Below the pieces are notes generated by a model, which was given only the letters and a program-made list of their open reading frames with translations, did not search any database and was not told the origin of the DNA. 64,000 bases of DNA. It comes from Agromyces cerinus (lineage in GTDB: Bacteria > Actinomycetota > Actinomycetes > Actinomycetales > Microbacteriaceae). A program made the translations under genes and the position numbers. Within the stretch, counting starts at the first letter, position 1; each line of letters begins with the position of its first letter. Where the stretch lies: positions 3,844,001 through 3,908,000 of the forward strand of contig NZ_JAFBCT010000001.1 of assembly GCF_016907835.1 (NCBI RefSeq), in the 5' to 3' direction. Positions 58,226 through 64,000 of the stretch are shown in pieces.

Positions 58226-59242
58226 TCAGTCGAGGTGCGCGTGCAGGAATGCGGCGACGCGGGTGCGCATCTGCGCATCGAGGATGCCGATCGAGTGATC
58301 GGCCCCCGACACGATCGCGAGCTCGGCGGGCACGCCCGCGGACGCGAGGGCGGCGGCGAAGCGCTCTGCCTGGCCGAGCGGCACGACCTCGGCCTCGGCG
58401 TGCCCGATGAAGAAGGGCGGATCGCTCGGATCCGCGAAGCTCGCGGCCGAGGCTTCCTCCGCCTGTGGGCACTGCTCGTCGCTCGCGCCCGGCTCGCAGT
58501 CGAGGTACTCGCCGACGATGCGCCGCAACCAGTCGGATGCCCCGTCGGCAGTGAGCTCGGCAGCCCCGAGTCCGACCGGACCCGAGAGCTCGGCGACCGC
58601 CGCGACCCGGGAACCGGTGTCGAGCGAACCCTCGCCGGCGGTGCCGAGCAGGGCGGCGAGATTGCCGCCGGCCGATCCTCCGAACGCACCGATGCGAGCG
58701 GGGTCGATGCCGAAGCGCTCGGCCTGCTCGGGGTCGCGGAGCCACTCGACCGCGAGTGCGACGTCGTCGATCGCGGCGGGGAACCGCACGTCGGGCACGA
58801 GCCGGTAGTTGACGGATGCCGCGACGAATCCCTCGCTCGCGAGCCAGAGACAGGTGTTGCGCCAATCCGCGTTCGCCTTGTCGCCCCGTGCCCAGCTGCC
58901 GCCGTGGATCGACACGACCGCGGGCAGCGTCTCGACGGCGAGCTCCGCGCCCGCCGGCGTGCACACGTCGAGCGTGAGCAGCGTGCCGTCTTCGCGCACG
59001 CCGTACTCGACGTCGGCTTCGACCGTGATGCGGTCGGGCGCCGTGAAGGTGCGGATGCCGATGAGCTCGGAGGTCACGACCTCGCTCGCCGCTTCGGCGC
59101 CCTTCGGGTCGATCTCGCGCAGCGGCACGTGGAAGCCCGAGAGCGCGCTCACGCTCGCGATGGCGGCTGCAGTCGCCGCGGCAGCCCACACCACTCGCCG
59201 GGCGCGAGTGCCGGAGCCGCCTGTGCGTCGGGTCGAGGTCAC
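58226..59242 (-). CDS. Alpha/beta hydrolase (HSL-type esterase), exported
   Basis: A 338-residue enzyme starting at GTG after GGAG. A signal-anchor-like segment (RRVVWAAAATAAAIASVSALSG) precedes the hydrolase. The oxyanion HGGSWARGD (near residue 130), nucleophile elbow GGSAGGNLAALLG (near 195) and the catalytic His in SGADHSIGILDAQ are present; the acidic residue is likely in FFIGHAEAEVVPL. Probably an extracytoplasmic carboxylesterase or lipase-like enzyme. The 110-bp gap downstream has a GC-rich imperfect hairpin, no clear terminator. Confidence 0.9.
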   Translation of the reverse strand: MTSTRRTGGSGTRARRVVWAAAATAAAIASVSALSGFHVPLREIDPKGAEAASEVVTSELIGIRTFTAPDRITVEADVEYGVREDGTLLTLDVCTPAGAELAVETLPAVVSIHGGSWARGDKANADWRNTCLWLASEGFVAASVNYRLVPDVRFPAAIDDVALAVEWLRDPEQAERFGIDPARIGAFGGSAGGNLAALLGTAGEGSLDTGSRVAAVAELSGPVGLGAAELTADGASDWLRRIVGEYLDCEPGASDEQCPQAEEASAASFADPSDPPFFIGHAEAEVVPLGQAERFAAALASAGVPAELAIVSGADHSIGILDAQMRTRVAAFLHAHLD

Positions 59243-59273
59243 ACCGGGCTCCGTGTTCAGGGGTGGAGTGATG

Positions 59274-59795
59274 CTACCTCACGTTTCGCGCCGGTGGAAA
59301 CGCTTTCCCCGCGGCGACCAGCGGCTTCGCGAAGCACACCGAGTGGGCCTCGCCGACGTACTGGCCGAACTGCGGGATCTCCCGGTAGCCGTGACGCGTG
59401 TAGAGCGCCTGCGCCGCATCGTGGAGGTCGCCGGTCTCGAGCACGATCTCGACGAGCCCGCATGCCGCGGCATCCGCCTCGATGCGTTCGAGCAGGGCCG
59501 CCGCGACGCCGCGCCCGCGCGCCGCGGGATCGACGAACATGCGCTTCAACTCGCCGCGCGCGGCATCCGCTTCGGCGACGAGTGCGGCGATGCCGACCGC
59601 GCGCTCGCCGTCGCGGGCCACGTAGAAGGCGACCTCGGGTCGCTCGAGGGTCGCGATGTCGAGCAGGAAGTTGCTCTCGGGCGGATACAGGCTCTGCGCG
59701 AAGGCGGTGCTGGCGTCGAGCAGCCGCTCGACCTCGGCCTGGCGTGGCGGTTCGATGCTGACGGTCACGATCACGGGGGCGGGGTGCTGCGGCAT
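59274..59795 (-). CDS. GNAT family N-acetyltransferase
   Basis: A 173-residue acetyltransferase. VAFYVARDGERAVGIAALVAEADAARGELKRMFVDPAARGRGVAAALLERIEADAAACGL carries the acetyl-CoA loop (RGRGVA, near residues 98-103), and the end has LYTRHGYREIPQFGQYVGEAHSVCFAKPL, a form often annotated as PanM/RimI-like. Substrate unknown. It lies 31 bp before the esterase gene on the same strand. Confidence 0.92.
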   Translation of the reverse strand: MPQHPAPVIVTVSIEPPRQAEVERLLDASTAFAQSLYPPESNFLLDIATLERPEVAFYVARDGERAVGIAALVAEADAARGELKRMFVDPAARGRGVAAALLERIEADAAACGLVEIVLETGDLHDAAQALYTRHGYREIPQFGQYVGEAHSVCFAKPLVAAGKAFPPARNVR

Positions 59796-59959
59796 GTGGT
59801 GAGCCTACGTCTCGGGTGTTTCGCCGCGATTTCGAAAGTGGCTCGCCCGCCCGCGTGCCGCGATCGATCGCGGATCGCGCTCGCTACGCTGAGCGCGACG
59901 CGGCTCTGCACCGTGCCGTCACGGGTCGACCGGAGCGCGAGACGTGAGGGGTGCACGCA

Positions 59960-60691
59960 ATGACCGACGACCGGACTCCGCAGAACGCACCGTCTGACCC
60001 GAGCGGGGCGTCGCCGCAGCCGACGACCGCTGCCGAGGCGCCCGCGAAGCCTGCGGGAGTGAGTCGCGCGATGCTGCTCTGGGTCGGCGCAGCGGTCGTG
60101 CTCCTCTCGTTCGTGGCGTCGTTCCTGGGGGCGACGCTGGCCCGTTCGGCCGATGCGAACGAGGCCGCGGCGACACCGCCGCCGACGACCGCCGAGATCG
60201 ACGAGGCCGCCTATGAGGAGGCGATCGCCGAGATCCTCCCGGCGGGATCCGCCGTGCGCGCGGGCTCGGGCGTGCCCGAGCCGGGCAAGGGGTACGACGG
60301 CGACGTCTACATCGACATCGCCACGGCCGATGTCTACCTGTTCACGGACGGCGACTGGCAGCTCGTCGGCAACATCCGGGTGTCGGCGGCGGAGCACCTC
60401 GCCGGAGCGCCGGGCGCGACCGGCGCCACCGGAGAGACCGGCGCGACGGGTGCCGCGGGCGAGACGGGTGCCGCGGGCGAGACGGGCGCGCCCGGCGCCC
60501 CCGGCACGCAGGTCGTGCTGGGCGCCGGCGAACCGGCTGCCGAGACCTGCACGGCCGACGGCGACATCTTCATCGACACCGAGACCGTGACGTTCTACGA
60601 GTGCACCGGCGGGGCGTGGGAGCTCTCCGGTGCGACGGAGGCCTCCGGGCCCTCGCCGTCGCCGGAGGTGTCGCCGGCGCCCGAGAGCTGA
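59960..60691 (+). CDS. Membrane-anchored protein with collagen-like repeats
   Basis: A 243-residue protein. After a polar N-terminus of about 35 residues there is one membrane helix (MLLWVGAAVVLLSFVASFLGATLA), so the bulk is outside. Residues 145-185 are about twelve collagen-type triplets (GAPGATGATGETGATGAAGETG...). They are flanked by two similar segments, YDGDVYIDIATADVYLFTDGDWQLVGNI and ADGDIFIDTETVTFYECTGGAWEL, which look like a duplicated beta motif. Function unknown. The ATG is preceded by GAGGGG; an in-frame GTG lies nine bases upstream. Confidence 0.8.
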   Translation: MTDDRTPQNAPSDPSGASPQPTTAAEAPAKPAGVSRAMLLWVGAAVVLLSFVASFLGATLARSADANEAAATPPPTTAEIDEAAYEEAIAEILPAGSAVRAGSGVPEPGKGYDGDVYIDIATADVYLFTDGDWQLVGNIRVSAAEHLAGAPGATGATGETGATGAAGETGAAGETGAPGAPGTQVVLGAGEPAAETCTADGDIFIDTETVTFYECTGGAWELSGATEASGPSPSPEVSPAPES

Positions 60692-60745
60692 GCCGCACCG
60701 CTGCAGCGCGGATGCCGCGTGCGGGACTTTCCCAGATGATTCCGG

Positions 60746-60751
60746 TATCGT
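60746..60751 (+). promoter_or_regulatory. -10 box and long leader of the DEAD-box helicase
   Basis: TATCGT at 60746-60751 is the best -10 in the 246-bp gap before the helicase gene. It would give a 5' leader of about 180 nt, with a small hairpin CGAGGC-AAAG-GCCTCG (60816-60831). Long leaders are common for cold-induced helicase genes. Nothing else is seen in this stretch. Confidence 0.4.
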
Positions 60752-60938
60752 GGCCGAGTCGGTTCTGGACACCGCGCTGTGCGCGGATGGGTTTGTGAGT
60801 CCAAAGGGCCGGTTTCGAGGCAAAGGCCTCGGATAGTCACCGTATGTGAACGGCCCCGGTCGACGATGCTCCGGGTTCTCAGTGTGCTGCGCCTGCAGTG
60901 GCGCTGCCATGTACACGAGTACAACCCAGGAAGTCACC

Positions 60939-63341
60939 ATGCCCAAGAACAAGAAGCCCCAAGGCGGCAGGCCCGCCAAGAACTTCGATCCCTCGTACGC
61001 GAAGGGCGGCTCGAAGGGCGGCCCGGCACGCGCCGGATCGTCCAAGCCCGGTTCGCGCAGCGAAGGCCACCGCGGCTACCGCCCCGAGGCCGACGAGCCT
61101 CGCAAGGAGCGTTGGTCGCGCGACGAGCGCGTCGCCACCGGCCGCGCACCGCACCGCTCCGAGCGTGACGGCCGCGACGAGCGGGCTCCCCGCTCGTACG
61201 ACCGCAACGACCGCCCGGCGCGTTCGTACGACCGTGACGACCGCGCACCGCGTTCGAACGATCGCAACGACCGCGCACCGCGTTCGTTCGACCGCAACGA
61301 CCGCAGCGACCGCGCTCCCCGTTCGTTCGACCGCAACGATCGCGCACCGCGTTCGTTCGATCGCAGCGATCGCCCGGCTCGTTCGTTCGACCGTGACGAC
61401 CGTGCACCCCGTACCAACGATCGCAACGACCGCGCACCGCGTTCCTTCGACCGCAACGATCGCAGCGACCGCGCTCCCCGTTCGTTCGATCGCAACGACC
61501 GCGCACCGCGTTCCTTCGATCGCAACGATCGCCCGGCTCGCTCGTTCGACCGTGACGACCGCGCACCGCGTTCGAACGATCGCAACGACCGCGCACCGCG
61601 TTCCTTCGACCGCAACGATCGCCCGGCTCGTTCGTACGACCGCGACGACCGTGCCCCGCGTTCGTTCGATCGCAGCGATCGCCCGGCTCGCTCGTTCGAC
61701 CGTGACGACCGTGCACCCCGTACCAACGATCGAAACGACCGCGCTCCCCGTTCCTTCGATCGGAACGACCGCAACGATCGTCCCGCCCGTTCGTTCGATC
61801 GCAACGACCGTCCGGCGCGTTCGTTCGACCGCCCCGACCGTCCGGCCCGTTCCTACGACCGCGACGACCGCGCCCCCCGCCGCGACGTCGACCGCCCCGG
61901 CTTCAAGGAGTCGGGTCGCCGCGACTCGAGCTTCTACCCGGCCAAGGAGCAGGGCAACCGCTTCGCCCCGAACGACGACGTCGTGCTCGAGCGCCTCGAG
62001 GCCCAGGCCATCCAGGCGACCGACGCCGACGGCGTGAGCTTCGCCGACCTCGGTCTCGGCGGCAACGTCGTGAGCGCGCTCAAGCAGCTCGGCGCCGAGT
62101 CGCCGTTCCCGATCCAGGCCGCGACCATCCCGGTCGTGCTCGAGGGTCGCGACGTGCTCGGCCGCGGCAAGACCGGCTCGGGCAAGACCATCGCCTTCGG
62201 CGCCCCGACCGTCGAGCGCCTCATGAAGCTCTGGGCCGAGTCCGGCAAGGCCGGCGGCAAGCGCCAGATGGGCCGCAAGCCCCGCGCGCTCATCCTCGCC
62301 CCGACCCGCGAGCTCGCCCTGCAGATCGACCGCACGGTGCAGCCCATCGCGCAGAGCGTCGGCCTCTTCACCACGCAGATCTACGGCGGCGTGCCGCAGC
62401 AGCGTCAGGTCGGCGCGCTCCAGCGCGGCGTCGACATCGTGATCGGCACCCCCGGCCGCATCGAGGACCTCATCGAGCAGCGTCGACTCGACCTCTCCGA
62501 GGTCGTCATCACGGTGCTCGACGAGGCCGACCACATGTGCGACCTCGGCTTCCTCGAGCCGGTGCAGCGCATCATCCGTCACACCGCGAACGGCGGCCAG
62601 AAGCTCCTCTTCTCGGCCACCCTCGACAAGGGCGTCGCGGCGCTCGTCGACGAGTTCCTCGTCGACCCGGCCGTGCACGAGGTCGCCGGTGAAGACCAGG
62701 CCTCCTCGACGATCGAGCACCGCGTGTTCGTCATCGGCAACCACGAGAAGCGCGACATCGTCGCCGAGCTCGCGAACCGCGAGGGCAAGACGCTCGTCTT
62801 CTCCCGCACCCGCGCGTTCGCCGAAGACCTGACCGAGCACCTCGAGGACTACGGCATCCGTGCCGTCGCCCTGCACGGCGACCTGAACCAGTCGCGCCGC
62901 ACGCGCAACCTCCAGCAGCTCACGAGCGGCCGGGTCAACGTGCTGGTGGCGACGGATGTCGCGGCACGCGGCATCCACGTCGACGACATCGACCTCGTCA
63001 TCCAGGCCGACGCGCCCGACGAGTACAAGACGTACCTGCACCGTTCCGGCCGCACGGGCCGCGCTGGCAAGACCGGTCAGGTCGTCACGCTCATCCCGCG
63101 CAACCGCCAGCGTCGCATGGTCGAGCTGCTCGACCGGGCCGAGATCGACGTCGACTTCGTCGACATGCGCCTCGGCGACGACTTCGCAGGTGAACTCGAG
63201 CGCGGCGCTGCCGCGGCCGAGGCCGACGCCATGGTCGAGACGCTCGACGCGGTCGAGATCATCGAGATCGAGGAGATCGTCGAGATCGTCGAGATCGTCG
63301 AGACCGAGTCGGCCCCGGCCGATGAGGAACGCGCCGGCTGA
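60939..63341 (+). CDS. DEAD-box RNA helicase with Arg/Asp/Asn repeat tail
   Basis: An 800-residue RNA helicase. Residues 75-320 are about two dozen 10-residue repeats of the type RAPRSFDRND, rich in Arg, Asp, Asn, Phe and Tyr. The helicase core follows from about residue 360: GRGKTGSGKT (Walker A), PTRELALQ, TPGRIEDL, DEAD in VLDEADHM, SAT, ATDVAARGIHVDDIDLV and HRSGRTGRAG. The C-terminus is acidic and repetitive (EIIEIEEIVEIVEIVE). AGGAAG precedes the ATG. It probably remodels RNA in ribosome assembly or cold adaptation. The basic/acidic, aromatic-containing repeat would favour RNA condensation (inference). Confidence 0.92.
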   Translation: MPKNKKPQGGRPAKNFDPSYAKGGSKGGPARAGSSKPGSRSEGHRGYRPEADEPRKERWSRDERVATGRAPHRSERDGRDERAPRSYDRNDRPARSYDRDDRAPRSNDRNDRAPRSFDRNDRSDRAPRSFDRNDRAPRSFDRSDRPARSFDRDDRAPRTNDRNDRAPRSFDRNDRSDRAPRSFDRNDRAPRSFDRNDRPARSFDRDDRAPRSNDRNDRAPRSFDRNDRPARSYDRDDRAPRSFDRSDRPARSFDRDDRAPRTNDRNDRAPRSFDRNDRNDRPARSFDRNDRPARSFDRPDRPARSYDRDDRAPRRDVDRPGFKESGRRDSSFYPAKEQGNRFAPNDDVVLERLEAQAIQATDADGVSFADLGLGGNVVSALKQLGAESPFPIQAATIPVVLEGRDVLGRGKTGSGKTIAFGAPTVERLMKLWAESGKAGGKRQMGRKPRALILAPTRELALQIDRTVQPIAQSVGLFTTQIYGGVPQQRQVGALQRGVDIVIGTPGRIEDLIEQRRLDLSEVVITVLDEADHMCDLGFLEPVQRIIRHTANGGQKLLFSATLDKGVAALVDEFLVDPAVHEVAGEDQASSTIEHRVFVIGNHEKRDIVAELANREGKTLVFSRTRAFAEDLTEHLEDYGIRAVALHGDLNQSRRTRNLQQLTSGRVNVLVATDVAARGIHVDDIDLVIQADAPDEYKTYLHRSGRTGRAGKTGQVVTLIPRNRQRRMVELLDRAEIDVDFVDMRLGDDFAGELERGAAAAEADAMVETLDAVEIIEIEEIVEIVEIVETESAPADEERAG
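61180..61890 (+). repeat. Degenerate tandem repeat in the helicase gene
   Basis: About two dozen 30-bp units (core CGTTCGTTCGACCGCAACGA) encode the RAPRSFDRND array. Several 90-130 bp blocks are nearly identical, so the array evolves by unequal exchange and is a likely site of assembly error or strain variation. Confidence 0.9.
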
Positions 63342-63361
63342 ACTCGCGCGAACTGAACGAG

Positions 63362-63393
63362 CGAAGGCCCGTGTCTGTGGACACGGGCCTTCG
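63362..63393 (+). terminator. Terminator of the helicase gene
   Basis: A perfect 14-bp stem: CGAAGGCCCGTGTC (63362-63375) with GACACGGGCCTTCG (63380-63393), loop TGTG, 21 bases after the stop codon. Confidence 0.9.
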
Positions 63394-63437
63394 TCGTCAC
63401 CCGGGACATCCCTGAATCGCCGTGCTCGGGCGGCCAC

Positions 63438-63443
63438 TAGGCT
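63438..63443 (+). promoter_or_regulatory. -10 box of the last gene
   Basis: TAGGCT ends six bases before the ATG at 63450, predicting a leaderless mRNA. No clear -35. Confidence 0.5.
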
Positions 63444-63449
63444 CGCGCC

Positions 63450-64000
63450 ATGCGTCTCATCTCCGGCGGTGTCGCCGCCGCTGCCCTCGTCCTGCTCCTG
63501 ACCGGCTGCGTGGCATCCGCGCCGACACCGACGGAATCGCCGATCGCGGCGCCGACACCGGCGGAGACGCCGGCCGGGGCGTTGACCTGCGAGGACCTCG
63601 CGCCGGCCGACCTCGTCGCTGCAGCGCTGACCGGAGCCGACGGCGCAACGCCGGAGCTCGTCGAGGCCTGGTGGCCGCGTGCCGGTCTCGGCGAGATGGC
63701 CGTCACCGCTGCGGGCGGGCTCGACTGCTCGTGGCGGGCGGGAGCGGCGGTGAACCCCGACGAATACGGGGCGAGTGACGGACGGTACCTCCGGGTCGAG
63801 GTGCTGCCGGGCGGCGGCCCCCTGTGGCAGCCCTACCTCATGGGCGACGGGCCCGCGCAGGACACCGACCACCGCGACGTCGGCGGTGCCCCCGGCCTCG
63901 CGACGTGCGGCGACCCCGGATGCCGCGTCTCGGTGCCGATCGGCGACGCCTGGATCCAGGTCGACCTGACGCCCGACGGGTGGAACGCCGACCGGTCGGT
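63450..64000 (+). CDS. Hypothetical lipoprotein, cut by window end
   Basis: At least 183 residues; the gene runs off the window. The signal peptide (VAAAALVLLLTGC) has a lipobox LTGC near residue 20. A Thr/Pro/Ala linker (APTPTESPIAAPTPAETP) follows, then a cysteine-containing domain (LTCEDLAPADLVAAALTG, GGLDCSWRAGA, ATCGDPGCRVSVPIGDAWIQVDL). No family recognised; likely an extracytoplasmic protein with disulfides. Confidence 0.75.
   Translation, partial: MRLISGGVAAAALVLLLTGCVASAPTPTESPIAAPTPAETPAGALTCEDLAPADLVAAALTGADGATPELVEAWWPRAGLGEMAVTAAGGLDCSWRAGAAVNPDEYGASDGRYLRVEVLPGGGPLWQPYLMGDGPAQDTDHRDVGGAPGLATCGDPGCRVSVPIGDAWIQVDLTPDGWNADRS

Noticed and set aside
61180..61890. CRISPR-like array of regularly spaced repeats
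   Set aside because: The units are degenerate, contiguous and in frame with the helicase, without unique spacers; no cas genes are present.
60879..63872. A 997-codon minus-strand frame opposite the helicase
   Set aside because: It mirrors the helicase repeats (Val/Ala/Glu/Thr-rich translation), has no ribosome site and no domain; the plus-strand helicase is complete.
1..64000. Genomic island, prophage or IS element
   Set aside because: No integrase, transposase, attachment repeat or tRNA was seen and base composition looks uniform throughout.

Overview
The window is a high-GC (roughly 70 percent), densely coded chromosomal segment of an actinobacterium, most likely a member of the Microbacteriaceae (Agromyces-like). 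The reasons are the gene repertoire, GTG/TTG starts, frequent ATGA/GTGA stop-start overlaps, several apparently leaderless genes with a -10 box 6-7 nt before the start codon, and the very frequent word CGGATGCC/GGCATCCG. No rRNA, tRNA, CRISPR array, IS element or prophage was seen. About 60 protein genes are supported. The species call is inference from style, not a database match.

Layout. 1-3.7 kb: sugar ABC importer (binding protein cut by the window edge, two permeases) and a BadF-type sugar kinase. 3.8-6.4 kb: DUF1801 protein and a KimA-like potassium importer. 6.5-9.7 kb: extracytoplasmic copper/heme operon (membrane protein, CopC, PCu(A)C chaperone, Tat-exported Dyp peroxidase). 9.7-13.0 kb: GNAT, DUF4097-PadR operon with twin palindromic operators, and a TipA-like MerR regulator with an internal start. 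13.1-15.3 kb: divergent YczE/MocR pair. 15.5-18.1 kb: two surface proteins, one with six chaplin-like repeats and a LAxTG sorting motif. 18.3-23.5 kb: RND transporter, ECF42-type sigma factor and its YCII partner. 23.7-30.7 kb: copper chaperone, DUF305 lipoprotein, GH15 enzyme with a 35-residue leader ORF, an orphan lipoprotein plus DUF6226-type protein, REP-like palindromes, and a CopB-type copper ATPase. CsoR-like sites precede the chaperone and the ATPase. 30.9-36.5 kb: epimerase, GNAT, hutG, two SixA-type phosphatases separated by a hutG fragment, and a molybdenum oxidoreductase/flavin reductase/DUF6510 operon. 36.5-43.8 kb: histidine degradation (hutU-hutI, hutH and an IclR regulator), interrupted by an M23 peptidase. 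43.9-51.3 kb: DedA protein, ABM-like membrane protein, DUF1349, ASCH, MinD-like ATPase, LysR/YeiH pair, DUF4383. 51.3-59.8 kb: HTH-controlled ABC exporter, acyltransferase, two-component system, YihY, esterase, GNAT. 59.9-64 kb: collagen-like protein, DEAD-box helicase with an arginine-rich repeat tail, and a partial lipoprotein.

How the genes work together. Histidine catabolism is scattered over 11 kb (hutG at 32.6 kb, hutU/hutI at 38-39.5 kb, hutH/iclR at 41-44 kb). It is unified by one shared motif, TCTGG-GATA-CCRGA (last half-site degenerate at hutG), upstream of hutG, hutU and hutH/iclR, which makes the IclR protein a strong candidate for the local hut regulator. Copper handling forms a second theme: an exported CopC/PCu(A)C/Dyp set, a cytosolic chaperone, a DUF305 lipoprotein and a His-rich CPH-type ATPase. 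The most noteworthy observations are the hut regulon motif, the dual-start tipA gene, the chaplin-like sortase-anchored protein, the molybdenum oxidoreductase/reductase/zinc-ribbon module, the in-frame capture of REP-like repeats by two enzymes, the hutG fragment between two diverged phosphatases, and the HIP1-like over-represented octamer.
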